This document shows positions 24,961-32,672 of a stretch of 38,672 nt of DNA, piece after piece. The position numbers and the translations under genes were made by a program. The stretch comes from Nostoc sp. CHAB 5836. Its GTDB lineage: Bacteria; Cyanobacteriota; Cyanobacteriia; Cyanobacteriales; Nostocaceae. The notes beneath the pieces were generated by a model. That model was not told the DNA's origin. It was given only the letters and a program-made list of their open reading frames with translations, and searched no databases. Location: positions 1 through 38,672 of the forward strand of contig NZ_JAIVFV010000059.1 in NCBI RefSeq assembly GCF_020829445.1, read 5' to 3'. Within the stretch, counting starts at the first letter, position 1; every line of letters begins with the position of its first letter.

Positions 24961-25764
24961 CTACTTGATTTTCAAGAATTTATCTAAAGCTGATACCATA
25001 CTTGGAGGCCAACGGCGGATATTTTTTACCCAGTTGATATCCTTATAACGGCTATCCAGTCCATAAGCTGCTACCCAGTTACTCTCGGCTTCACCTTGTT
25101 CTCCATTTACCCAATATGCAGCAGTGAGGGCGGCACGCATATCAGCAAACTTAGAATATTTACGGACAATGTTTCTCATTTCGCGGATGGCTTGCTCTTT
25201 TTGACCAGTTTCATAAAGAGCGAGGGCGTAGTTAGCACGAGCGAAGGCAAAATTCGGGGCGATCTCATTAGATTTTTTGTAGTCTACGATCGCATCTGAC
25301 CATTTTCCTAAACCTGTTTTGGCATTTCCCCGATTGTTATACGCCATCGCATCATTAGGATCGAGTTCTAAGACATGATTATAATCTGCGATCGCATCGT
25401 CCCATTTTCCTAACCCTTCCAACGCCGTACCCCGATTCAAATATGGATCGGTGACATTTGGTGCTAATTCTATGGCTTTGTTATAATCTGCGATCGCCTC
25501 TTGTAACTTATTCTGACTCACCCGCGAATTTCCCCGGTTACTCCATGCGCCCGCATTCGTCGGAAATTGCTCAATAATCTTTGTCCAGTAAGTTTCAGCC
25601 GTCCCAAAATCACCTTGATTCGTCGCTGTAAAGGCTTGATTTGCCCACTCATCACCTTGTTTTAACTGTTCTTGAGTTATGGGCGCTTGAGATTGTGCCA
25701 TAACTGGAGTACCCCAGCCAAACACAAGTAACAGACTGAGAAAAATACCAATCAACTTAATCAT
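24961..25764 (-). CDS. Exported tetratricopeptide repeat protein
   Basis: 267 aa with a clean signal peptide (IGIFLSLLLVFGWGTPVMAQ). From residue ~35 to ~215 there are about five TPR units, e.g. AWSNRGNSRVSQNKLQEAIA, YLNRGTALEGLGKWDDAIAD and YNNRGNAKTGLGKWSDAIVD. The C-terminal segment (ANWVAAYGLDSRYKD-like, then WVKNIRRWPPSMVSALDKF) is conserved-looking but not a known domain. It probably acts as a protein-interaction scaffold in the periplasm or thylakoid lumen. A nine-unit heptamer array lies 14 bp upstream of its ATG, in the leader or promoter region. Confidence 0.88.
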   Translation of the reverse strand: MIKLIGIFLSLLLVFGWGTPVMAQSQAPITQEQLKQGDEWANQAFTATNQGDFGTAETYWTKIIEQFPTNAGAWSNRGNSRVSQNKLQEAIADYNKAIELAPNVTDPYLNRGTALEGLGKWDDAIADYNHVLELDPNDAMAYNNRGNAKTGLGKWSDAIVDYKKSNEIAPNFAFARANYALALYETGQKEQAIREMRNIVRKYSKFADMRAALTAAYWVNGEQGEAESNWVAAYGLDSRYKDINWVKNIRRWPPSMVSALDKFLKIK

Positions 25765-25777
25765 CTAGGTTTACCTA

Positions 25778-25840
25778 ATTTGTCATTTGTCATTTGTCAT
25801 TTGTCATTTGTCATTTGTCATTTGTCATTTGTCATTTGTC
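25778..25840 (+). repeat. Heptamer array: nine exact ATTTGTC units
   Basis: Nine uninterrupted perfect 7-bp units, the most homogeneous array in the window. It is 14 bp upstream of the TPR gene's start codon (minus strand), where copy-number change could alter expression. Confidence 0.97.
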
Positions 25841-25864
25841 ATTGAGCATGGGGCAGAGGAATAG

Positions 25865-25951
25865 AGTTCAAAGGCTCATTAAAGAAGTTCAAAGACTCTT
25901 TAATGGAGTTCAAAGACTCTTTAACGAGTATCAATGCCCAATGCCCAATGC
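25865..25951 (+). repeat. 21-bp tandem repeat followed by a short ATGCCCA run
   Basis: Three units beginning AGTTCAAAG at 25865, 25886 and 25907 (21, 21 and 20 bp; 21 is three times seven). A short ATGCCCA heptamer run follows to about 25951. It lies between ruvB and the TPR gene. Confidence 0.85.
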
Positions 25952-25957
25952 CGATAA

Positions 25958-27058
25958 TTACAATAATGACAACTGTTCATTAGGCGGCGTGAATCCCAAA
26001 TGCTTATATGCTGCCTTAGTCGCCATCCTCCCGCGATGAGTTCTAGTTAAATACCCAATCTGCATGAGGTAAGGTTCGTACACCTCTTCAATTGTTTGAG
26101 TATCTTCACCCGTCGCTGCTGCCATTGTTTCTAACCCCACTGGGCCGCCGTTAAATTGTTCAATTATCACACTTAACATCTGGCGATCTGTCCAATCTAA
26201 ACCGCAGGGATCTACTTGGAATAGTTGCAAAGCCTCTGATGCAATGCTTTCGTTAATCTCTCCAGAGATTTTTACTTCCGCATAATCACGTACCCGTTTC
26301 AGTAGCCTATTGGCAATACGTGGCGTTCCGCGTGAACGACGGGCAATTTCTGTGGCACCATCTTCTGTCACCGGGGTTTTGAGTAATTGAGCGGTTCGCA
26401 GTACAATTTTAGTCAGTTCGTCAACTTCGTAAAATCGTAGTTTTTGAATCAAACCAAAGCGATCGCGCAGTGGCGAAGTTAAAGCACCCACACGGGTTGT
26501 AGCCCCAACTAGGGTAAACTTTGACAAGGGCAAACTTCTAATGCGAGCGCTGGAACCCTTACCAATAGTAATATCTAAGCGATAATCTTCCATAGCCGGA
26601 TAGAGAATTTCCTCTGTCATCCGTGACAGGCGATGAATTTCATCCACAAATAAAATATCCCCTGGTTTCATGTTCACCAGTAGCCCAACAATATCTCGTG
26701 GACGTTCTAGGGCTGGCGCACTGGTAATTTTGTAATTTACCCCCATTTCCGATGCTAAAATCATGGCCATTGTAGTTTTGCCCAATCCCGGCGGCCCATA
26801 CAGCAACAAATGATCCAGCACCTCACCACGAGATTTGGCTGCTTTGATGGCAATATCTAGCACATCCTTTAAATCTTTTTGCCCAATGTAATCGGCAAAT
26901 CGGTGCGGTCGAATACCTTCTTCTTGCTGTTCTTGTTCATCAATAGCAGCTTCAGGCTTCAAAATATTTTCTGTGAATGGTGCTTTCACCGACTCTCGAA
27001 GCTGTTTTGGTTCTCTGTTGGGTTCTGGAGGCTGTTTTTTCGAGGAAATTATCGCCAT
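25958..27058 (-). CDS. ruvB: Holliday junction branch migration DNA helicase RuvB
   Basis: ATP-driven motor that moves Holliday junctions together with RuvA. 366 aa with a ~50-aa cyanobacterial N-terminal extension rich in Pro/Glu. Core motifs are complete: [19 protein letters not shown], Walker [10 protein letters not shown], Walker B FVDEIHRL, sensor 1 LVGATTRVG, the Arg finger region SPLRDRFG, sensor 2 [14 protein letters not shown], and the winged helix [18 protein letters not shown]. The stop lies next to tandem repeats. Its start is 222 bp from the divergent hisF, and that gap contains heptamer arrays. Confidence 0.97.
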   Translation of the reverse strand: MAIISSKKQPPEPNREPKQLRESVKAPFTENILKPEAAIDEQEQQEEGIRPHRFADYIGQKDLKDVLDIAIKAAKSRGEVLDHLLLYGPPGLGKTTMAMILASEMGVNYKITSAPALERPRDIVGLLVNMKPGDILFVDEIHRLSRMTEEILYPAMEDYRLDITIGKGSSARIRSLPLSKFTLVGATTRVGALTSPLRDRFGLIQKLRFYEVDELTKIVLRTAQLLKTPVTEDGATEIARRSRGTPRIANRLLKRVRDYAEVKISGEINESIASEALQLFQVDPCGLDWTDRQMLSVIIEQFNGGPVGLETMAAATGEDTQTIEEVYEPYLMQIGYLTRTHRGRMATKAAYKHLGFTPPNEQLSLL

Positions 27059-27112
27059 AATTCAGCTATCTACTTTTAAGGGGACTGGGTTTTAAGAGAC
27101 TAGAGACTGAGG

Positions 27113-27178
27113 ACTGAGGATTGGGGACTGGGGACTAGGGCGAGAATAAATAACTCCTAACTCCTAACTCCTAACTCA
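27113..27178 (+). repeat. Two heptamer arrays between ruvB and hisF
   Basis: Units of the GGGGACT/GAGGACT kind at about 27113-27138, then TAACTCC repeated four times at 27151-27178 (last unit imperfect). Both occupy the shared upstream region of divergent genes, where they must lie close to the promoters. Confidence 0.88.
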
Positions 27179-27280
27179 ACACTCTCTTTGCCCCATGCCT
27201 GTAAAAATTTTCGTTTGGAAATACCCGCGCCAATTTAAAATTTAAATTCCGGTCAATTACCCAGAAGTACAAAAGTTATT

Positions 27281-28054
27281 ATGTTATCTAAAAGAATCTT
27301 ACCGTGCTTAGATGTGAAGGCGGGACGGGTTGTAAAAGGAGTTAATTTTGTTAATCTTCAAGATGCAGGCGATCCGGTAGAGCTGGCCAAGGTTTACAAC
27401 GAAGCCGGTGCTGATGAGTTAGTATTTCTGGATATTACAGCTACTCATGAAGACCGAGGTACTATTTTAGATGTGGTCTACCGAACTGCTGAACAGGTCT
27501 TTATTCCATTGACTGTGGGTGGTGGCATTCAATCCTTAGAAAATGTTAAAGCTTTGTTACGAGCCGGCGCAGATAAGGTTAGTATTAACTCTGGGGCGGT
27601 GCGTGATCCAGACTTGATTAATCGGGCCAGCGATCGCTTTGGTAATCAGTGCATAGTTGTTGCTATTGATGCCAGACGCAGAAATAACCCCGATAACCCA
27701 GGTTGGGATGTGTATGTGCGGGGTGGCAGGGAGAATACAGGCTTAGATGCCCTACTTTGGGCACAAGAAGTCGAAAAACGGGGGGCCGGGGAACTGCTAG
27801 TCACAAGTATGGATGCTGATGGAACCCAAGCCGGGTACGATATTGAGATCACACGGGCAATTGCCAATGCTGTAGAAATCCCAGTCATTGCTTCGGGTGG
27901 TGCAGGTAGTTGTGAACATATCTACACAGCCCTAACTGAAGGCAAAGCTGAAGCAGCATTACTTGCATCCCTTTTACATTACGGACAATTAAGCGTAGCA
28001 GAAATCAAAAATTATTTGCGCGATCGCAACGTACCAGTACGCTTGATCTCCTGA
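27281..28054 (+). CDS. hisF: Imidazole glycerol phosphate synthase subunit HisF
   Basis: Cyclase subunit of histidine biosynthesis: with HisH-derived ammonia it converts PRFAR to IGP and AICAR. 257 aa, a complete beta/alpha barrel. The catalytic Asp11 is in [11 protein letters not shown] and the second Asp in VVAIDARRR. Phosphate-binding loops are LTVGGGI, INSGAV, ASGGAGS and AALLASLLH. The N-terminus and the ending DRNVPVRLI are typical. It reads divergently from ruvB, alone, not in a his operon, as in other cyanobacteria. Confidence 0.98.
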   Translation: MLSKRILPCLDVKAGRVVKGVNFVNLQDAGDPVELAKVYNEAGADELVFLDITATHEDRGTILDVVYRTAEQVFIPLTVGGGIQSLENVKALLRAGADKVSINSGAVRDPDLINRASDRFGNQCIVVAIDARRRNNPDNPGWDVYVRGGRENTGLDALLWAQEVEKRGAGELLVTSMDADGTQAGYDIEITRAIANAVEIPVIASGGAGSCEHIYTALTEGKAEAALLASLLHYGQLSVAEIKNYLRDRNVPVRLIS

Positions 28055-28156
28055 ATGATTATTTCTTAATCAATGGCATCTATCTTAGGGCAGACACACT
28101 TCCCTAAAAGGGTGTTAATATTATTTTACAAGTATTAACAAATATTAAAAAAAAAT

Positions 28157-28348
28157 ATGTTGCTTCCTATTTTAGTTTTTGATGTAGCCCTGGTGGCGTG
28201 GTCGCTGCATTTAATGGAAAGAGCCTACGAGAGTAAAGAATTTTCTCTGATGTTGGCCGGTACATTGGTTGCTTTGGCTGCCGCTGCCATGTTAGTAGTT
28301 TACTTTTTGATGGGGCACTGTATGGCCTATTTGTTGCAAGTGTCGTAG
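28157..28348 (+). CDS. Small conserved membrane protein
   Basis: 63 aa with two hydrophobic helices: LLPILVFDVALVAWSLHL and SLMLAGTLVALAAAAMLVVY. A short polar loop (MERAYESKEF) separates them. Tiny cyanobacterial proteins of this form exist but none has an assigned role that I can name. It lies 100 bp downstream of hisF on the same strand. A poly-A stretch precedes the ATG without an obvious ribosome-binding site. Codon use looks natural for the window, and the double-helix pattern argues that it is a true gene. Confidence 0.62.
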   Translation: MLLPILVFDVALVAWSLHLMERAYESKEFSLMLAGTLVALAAAAMLVVYFLMGHCMAYLLQVS

Positions 28349-28399
28349 TCAGTGGTGAGTGGTAGAGGAGATATTTAAAATTTAACTTTCACAAAAATC

Positions 28400-28434
28400 T
28401 TGACAAAGTACTAATAATTAAGACATCATATAAT
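28400..28434 (+). promoter_or_regulatory. Probable tRNA-Ala promoter
   Basis: A perfect TATAAT at 28429-28434 stands 12 bp before the tRNA, a good distance for transcription to start just upstream of it. A perfect TTGACA at 28400-28405 is 23 bp away from it, longer than the usual 17, so only the -10 element is secure. Confidence 0.5.
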
Positions 28435-28446
28435 AATGTATTTTAA

Positions 28447-28519
28447 GGGGTTATAGCGCAGTTGGTAGCGCACCTCAATGGCATTGAGGGGGTCAGCGGT
28501 TCGAATCCGCTTAGCTCCA
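28447..28519 (+). tRNA. trnA: tRNA-Ala (anticodon GGC)
   Basis: 73 nt that fold into a standard cloverleaf: acceptor GGGGTTA/TAGCTCC (two G-U pairs), D stem GCGC/GCGC with AGTTGGTA loop, anticodon stem CCTCA/TGAGG around ATGGCAT (anticodon GGC, reading GCC/GCU), and T arm AGCGG-TTCGAAT-CCGCT. The discriminator is A; CCA is not encoded. A remnant of a Tn7-like transposon begins about 90 bp downstream. Confidence 0.95.
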
Positions 28520-28565
28520 TTTTTCACACCTACCTACTGAAAAACCTACATTTAGAGTGTGACTT

Positions 28566-28602
28566 AAAGGAATTGTTTGCCGCAACGGCAAGCTTATCCT
28601 TT
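28566..28602. terminator. Two-tier hairpin downstream of tRNA-Ala
   Basis: AAAGGA/TCCTTT form an outer stem and TTGCCG/CGGCAA an inner stem around CAA, separated by a symmetric 5-nt internal loop. It stands 46 bp after the tRNA and 9 bp before the transposon remnant's stop codon (minus strand). It may terminate from either side. Confidence 0.5.
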
Positions 28603-28610
28603 AATTGGAC

Positions 28611-28904
28611 TCAGGCAATCTTAGACTCAAAGCCATGATCATTTGAGTCATCCTTCAGGCAATTCAAACAATAACCAGGTCGAGAAGTACGCCAAAGAGG
28701 TAGAAATTGAACCTGACAGTGGGGACATTGTGATTGTAAAGGTTGATAATGGTATGGACAAACTTTGATAACATTTAACGCCCATAGCAGGGGTAAGTAA
28801 ATCTCCTTTCGGTTCTCTAACCACTCCTGTAAGCAAAGAGGACACCAAGCTTGTTTATGTTTAAGCAATCCCAGAACTGGAAAAACTTCAGCCCAAGTCA
28901 GCAT
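28611..28904 (-). pseudogene. Fragment of a TniQ/TnsD-type transposition protein
   Basis: The 97 codons read TWAEVFPVLGLLKHKQAWCP, LPLLWALNVIKVCPYHYQPL and RTSRPGYCLNCLKD. This is the zinc-finger core of TniQ/TnsD proteins, with the Cys/His pairs CPLC, CPYH, CPHC and CLNC all present. The ~150 residues normally before it are missing, and it stops soon after the last Cys pair, so it is truncated at both ends. It joins, in another reading frame, the end of the TnsA fragment upstream. TniQ/TnsD proteins choose the target site of Tn7-like elements. Confidence 0.72.
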
Positions 28905-29191
28905 CGATAAAATTCCAAGACATCTTTTGAATACTCGTACTCTTCAATGCCTGGTAGTTCAACTTTATGTGACTCGAATTGTAGGGTTTTCTCCATTTTT
29001 TGGCTACAGTAATTGCCACTAACGTTACCGCTGTTGCCTTTTACTTGCCTTACTGGTTCTGTGGAACGGATTTGAGAAATGACGTTTCTTGCCACCTCTG
29101 GTAAATTTAGTCGGCGACACCACTCATCAAACGTATCAGGATTATTTTGTGAGTAATTCTCACTTTTTTTGCTTTTTTGCCAGAATGGCAC
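28898..29191 (-). pseudogene. N-terminal fragment of a TnsA-like transposon endonuclease
   Basis: 97 codons matching the start of Tn7-type TnsA: FDEWCRRLNLPEVARNVISQ, RSTEPVRQVKGNSGNVSG, then KTLQFESHKVELPGIEEYEY and DVLEFY. The Glu of QFES corresponds to the first catalytic acid of TnsA. The later catalytic Asp and Lys (TPDF-type region) are gone, because the frame ends at YRC-stop where it meets the TniQ fragment. TnsA makes the 5' cuts that release the transposon. The tnsB, tnsC and remaining tniQ sequences that should lie between are deleted. Confidence 0.72.
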
Positions 29192-29279
29192 TACTAATTA
29201 GCACAGCGATCGTTACATTAGAAGATATATAAATAAAAATCAACAATGATTTTTATTCGCCCGCAGTTCACACAAAATC

Positions 29280-31391
29280 ATGAGTGCAAGTACCATTATT
29301 TCCGACAATCCCTTACTCCAAGGCACTGGTTTACCTCCCTTTGCAGAGATTAAACCAGAACGAGTAGTACCAGCCTTCAATGAGTTGCTGGCAGAACTTG
29401 ACCAGCAGCTTGCCACCTTAGAGGCTAATTTACAGCCTACTTGGAATGGTTTAGTAGAACCGTTAGAAAAGCTGACAGAACGGCTTACCTGGAGTTGGGG
29501 GGTGGTAAATCATTTAATGGGTGTTAAAAATAGCCCGGAACTGCGCGAAGCTCATGAAATCGTACAGCCACTAGTGGTACAGTTGATCAATAAGCTCGGT
29601 CAAAGCCAACCTATCTACAATGCTTTTAAGGCACTTCGTAGCAGTAATAGTTGGGCAACTTTAGAATTAGCCCAACAGCGCATTATAGAAGCCGCCATTC
29701 GAGATGCAGAACTTTCTGGTGTTGGCTTAGAAGGAGAAGCAAGAGAGCGTTTCAACGCCATTCAGATGGAGTTGGCAGAACTTTCGACCAAATTCTCTAA
29801 CCATGTACTTGATGCCACTAAAGCCTTTAGCTTAACCCTGACAACAAAAGCCGAAATTGACGGTTTACCACCAAGTTTGGTGAGTTTAGCCGCTCAAGCG
29901 GCTCGTGCGGCGGGAGAAGAAAAGGCTACACCAGAAAATGGCCCCTGGCGCATTACTTTAGACTTCCCCAGCTACGGCCCTTTCATGCAGCACAGTACCC
30001 GTCGAGATTTGCGCCAAAAGCTCTACAAAGCTCATATCACTCGCGCTTCTGATGGCGATTTAGATAACAACCCGTTAATTGTGCGTATTTTGGAGTTACG
30101 CCAAGAACTTGCAGATTTACTTGGCTTTAAGAGTTTTGCCGAGTTGAGCCTTGCAAGTAAGATGGCTCCCAATGTTGAAGCAGTCGAAGCACTATTAGAA
30201 GAACTACGCCAGGCCAGTTATAATGCTGCTGTCAAAGACTTAGAAGAACTCCAAGCTTTCGCCGCATTACATGGAGAAGAATATCAGGATTTAAAACACT
30301 GGGACATCAGCTTTTGGGCAGAACGCCAACGAGAAGCAAAATTTGCCTTTACTGCTGAAGAATTGCGTCCCTACTTTCCCCTTCCCCAAGTGCTAGATGG
30401 CTTATTTGGACTTGTTAAGCGGCTGTTTGGCGTCACTGTAACCCCTGCCGATGGTCAAGCTCCAGTATGGCATGAGGATGTCCGTTATTTCCAAATAGCT
30501 GATGAAACTGGTTCTCCCATAGCCTACTTCTACTTAGATTCCTATAGCCGTCCAGCAGAAAAACGCGGTGGTGCTTGGATGGATGTGTGCATCAATCGTG
30601 CCAAAATCACTGAAAATGGTGCAACTACCATCCGGTTGCCTGTAACATATTTAATATGTAACCAAACTCCCCCAGTGGATGGCAAGCCTAGTTTGATGAC
30701 TTTCTATGAAGTAGAAACTTTGTTCCACGAGTTTGGTCATGGATTGCAGCATATGCTTACCAAGGTTGATTATGCTGGAGCCGCAGGTATCAATAATGTC
30801 GAGTGGGATGCCGTGGAATTACCCAGTCAGTTTATGGAAAACTGGTGCTATGAGCGACCCACTTTGTTTGGCATGGCTAAACATTACGAAACTGGAGAAG
30901 CCCTACCGGAGCATTATTATCAAAAGCTGTTAGCGGCGCGTAATTACATGAGTGGTACTGCGATGTTGCGGCAGATTCACTTTAGCAGTATTGATTTAGA
31001 ACTACACTACCGTTATCGTTCCGGTAGCGATGAAACTCCGGCAGATGTGCGTCATCGCATAGCCAAGACTACTACTGTTTTACCACCACTTCCAGAAGAT
31101 TCAATGTTATGTGCTTTTGCACATATTTTCGAGGGTGGTTATGCAGCAGGTTACTATAGTTACAAATGGGCTGAGGTACTAAGCGCTGACGCTTTTGCTG
31201 CTTTTGAAGAAGCTGGGCTAGAAGATGAAGAAGCTATAAAAGCTACAGGTGGACGTTATCGGGATACGGTGCTGGCACTCGGTGGTAGCAAGCATCCAAT
31301 GAAGGTGTTTAAAACTTTCCGAGGTCGTGAACCAAGTACGATCGCTTTGCTCAGGCACAATGGTTTAGTGAGTGGGGAGAGACGCGATTAA
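29280..31391 (+). CDS. prlC: M3 family oligopeptidase (oligopeptidase A type)
   Basis: A cytosolic zinc metallopeptidase of 703 aa that degrades short peptides, including cleaved signal peptides. The zinc motif HEFGH lies in ETLFHEFGHGLQHMLTK, and the third ligand Glu follows in the NNVEWDAVELPSQFMENWCY region. The thimet-type C-terminal block (FAHIFEGGYAAGYYSYKWAE) and the end ALLRHNGLV are typical. The last four residues and the stop codon (ERRD-stop) are encoded by a palindromic repeat at 31380-31399. A tnsA/tniQ wreck lies just upstream on the other strand. Confidence 0.95.
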   Translation: MSASTIISDNPLLQGTGLPPFAEIKPERVVPAFNELLAELDQQLATLEANLQPTWNGLVEPLEKLTERLTWSWGVVNHLMGVKNSPELREAHEIVQPLVVQLINKLGQSQPIYNAFKALRSSNSWATLELAQQRIIEAAIRDAELSGVGLEGEARERFNAIQMELAELSTKFSNHVLDATKAFSLTLTTKAEIDGLPPSLVSLAAQAARAAGEEKATPENGPWRITLDFPSYGPFMQHSTRRDLRQKLYKAHITRASDGDLDNNPLIVRILELRQELADLLGFKSFAELSLASKMAPNVEAVEALLEELRQASYNAAVKDLEELQAFAALHGEEYQDLKHWDISFWAERQREAKFAFTAEELRPYFPLPQVLDGLFGLVKRLFGVTVTPADGQAPVWHEDVRYFQIADETGSPIAYFYLDSYSRPAEKRGGAWMDVCINRAKITENGATTIRLPVTYLICNQTPPVDGKPSLMTFYEVETLFHEFGHGLQHMLTKVDYAGAAGINNVEWDAVELPSQFMENWCYERPTLFGMAKHYETGEALPEHYYQKLLAARNYMSGTAMLRQIHFSSIDLELHYRYRSGSDETPADVRHRIAKTTTVLPPLPEDSMLCAFAHIFEGGYAAGYYSYKWAEVLSADAFAAFEEAGLEDEEAIKATGGRYRDTVLALGGSKHPMKVFKTFRGREPSTIALLRHNGLVSGERRD

Positions 31392-31399
31392 TCGCGTCT
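31380..31399. repeat. Palindrome GACGCGATTAATCGCGTC at the peptidase stop codon
   Basis: A perfect 20-bp palindrome including flanking A/T. The stop codon of the oligopeptidase gene (31389-31391) is its central TAA. Three more copies occur in tandem at 32948-32969, 32976-32995 and 33014-33033. Confidence 0.88.
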
Positions 31400-31466
31400 G
31401 TACTGGGAAGTGGAGGAATTAGGAGTTTTGTTATGATTCTCTGAGTCATTGCACCTCTTCTGGCAG

Positions 31467-31669
31467 GTGGGGTGGGCGTCTCGCACCATAGGTGTCAACT
31501 TAAGCCTTGGCGAAGGTCATTCGCGGCTATACAGGCTTTCGTCCGCCTGCGCGAGCTCAGGTCAAATCAAGGTTTTGAAACCCAGGTCGGTGGGTAAGAG
31601 TTTGTGTGGACGCGGTTTCTAACCGCCCGTTTCACGTTAAGTTGACACCAATGGTCTCGCCCGCCCCAC
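31467..31669. repeat. GC-rich hairpin split by MITE copy 2
   Basis: GTGGGGTGGGCG (31467-31478) and CGCCCGCCCCAC (31658-31669) form a 12-bp stem with one G-T pair and the loop TCT once the MITE and one target copy are removed. Confidence 0.82.
31487..31653. mobile_element. MITE family H, copy 2 (hairpin-loop insertion)
   Basis: 167 bp, opposite in orientation to the copy at 15657. Ends CATAGGTGTCAACTTAAG and the complement of CATTGGTGTCAACTTAA. The subterminal blocks GCGGTTAGAAACCGCGTC (inverted here) and TTCGCGGCTA are shared with copy 1; the centre has diverged. Flanking 9-bp direct repeats are GTCTCGCAC (31478-31486) and GTCTCGCCC (31654-31662), one mismatch. Confidence 0.85.
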
Positions 31670-31733
31670 GGGCATGATATTATATCAGGTTAGGGACTGA
31701 CAAGAAATAAATTACTCAAATAAACTATTGATA

Positions 31734-32672
31734 TTACTTAGTACTACTGGGTGTTTCTGGAGTCAGGGGTTCTCCTGCAACCTCATCCAACCTAATGCTG
31801 CGTAATAAATTTCGCCACTCTGCTTGCAGTGCAGCATCTTGAGGATTTTTTTGACGCAGTTGGGCCAGTGTCGTTAGTGCCTCGTACCATATCCCCTTTT
31901 GGGCATAGATAGCATAACGCTTTAGAGGTTCTGTCGTTTGTAGCTCTTTGACTGTGGCTGGATTAAGTACGACTCGTTGTATTACCCCTTCAACAAAAGT
32001 CGGGGGAGAATTCTGTTGATTGTCACAGTTAACGGAGAAAAACCAGCGATATTGTTTGTCTGGTGCTAAAGCGGGAGCAGTGGTAGGTAGAGAAACGCGG
32101 ACGACTCCTGGCTTATCAGGTAGAGCGATCGCTTTTTTGTATATCTCGTTAGAGTCCTGATCTTGCAGGACAAATTCTAGTGTATAGGGCGAATCTTTGG
32201 TATATGGTACATAGAAAAACCAACTTGGGCGTTCTACTGTTGTTTGTCCCCAGACATTAATCACTGAGTTAGGTTCCTCAGTAAAGGGCACTAAAGCAGT
32301 TAGATCAAGTTTAGTCAGTGGACATCCAGTCTCCCCGCGCTTCGCTCCACCACGAATGCGACCTCCAGGAGGGGGGCCAGGTGGAAGTGCAGGTTGATTA
32401 AAGGCTCGCTTACCTCCGCCGCGAAGGCGACCTCCAGGAGGGGGGCCAGGTGGAAGTGCAGGTTGATTAAAGGTTCTGGCTTGAGCAAGGATCGTTTTAG
32501 TATGAGAGCGTAGGCGTAGCCCGCCTTCTCTACGAGACGCTGCGCGAACGGCATCGCTACGTGAAGAATCAAAAGTTGGTTTCGCCACTACTGGAGTCAG
32601 TGTCACTAGTAAACTTGTACAGCTAAAAGCTCCTACTAAAAACAGTTTTATCGGTTGTGAATTTGAATTCAT
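31734..32672 (-). CDS. Exported DUF928 domain protein
   Basis: 312 aa. A signal peptide (LFLVGAFSCTSLLVTLTPVV) is followed at residues ~38-55 by the repeat-encoded stretch SDAVRAASRREGGLRLR. Next come two tandem 22-residue units (FNQPALPPGPPPGGR, then RGG-KR), and then the DUF928 domain starting CPLTKLDLTALVPFTEEPN. Its landmarks are ERPSWFFYVPYT and YRWFFSVNCD. Probably periplasmic. It is last of three minus-strand genes (DUF1822, CHAT-CHASE2, DUF928), a set seen in other cyanobacteria to my knowledge, with no established function. Confidence 0.88.
   Translation of the reverse strand: MNSNSQPIKLFLVGAFSCTSLLVTLTPVVAKPTFDSSRSDAVRAASRREGGLRLRSHTKTILAQARTFNQPALPPGPPPGGRLRGGGKRAFNQPALPPGPPPGGRIRGGAKRGETGCPLTKLDLTALVPFTEEPNSVINVWGQTTVERPSWFFYVPYTKDSPYTLEFVLQDQDSNEIYKKAIALPDKPGVVRVSLPTTAPALAPDKQYRWFFSVNCDNQQNSPPTFVEGVIQRVVLNPATVKELQTTEPLKRYAIYAQKGIWYEALTTLAQLRQKNPQDAALQAEWRNLLRSIRLDEVAGEPLTPETPSSTK
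32508..32561 (-). repeat. Palindromic repeat element inserted in frame in the DUF928 gene
   Basis: 54 bp resembling the common cyanobacterial GCGTAGGCGTAGCCCGCC / GGCATCGCTACG short repeat; it encodes residues 38-55 without breaking the frame. It lies just after the predicted signal peptide. Confidence 0.65.

Larger units (their letters stand above)
31392..31733. other. Gene-free spacer containing the second hairpin-inserted MITE
   Basis: 342 bp between the convergent oligopeptidase and DUF928 genes. The central part is MITE H copy 2 inside its hairpin (31467-31669); the flanks are short and unremarkable. No gene or RNA was recognised. Confidence 0.7.

Noticed and set aside
25794..26039. An 81-codon plus-strand open frame starting in the heptamer array
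   Set aside because: Its first part is just the translation of the 7-bp repeat (SFVICHL repeated) and the rest overlaps the 3' end of ruvB in antisense; no ribosome-binding site.
28520..29279. CRISPR array or guide-like repeat of a CRISPR-associated transposon next to tRNA-Ala
   Set aside because: No repeated direct-repeat units and no convincing copy of tRNA sequence were found; only tnsA and tniQ pieces remain.
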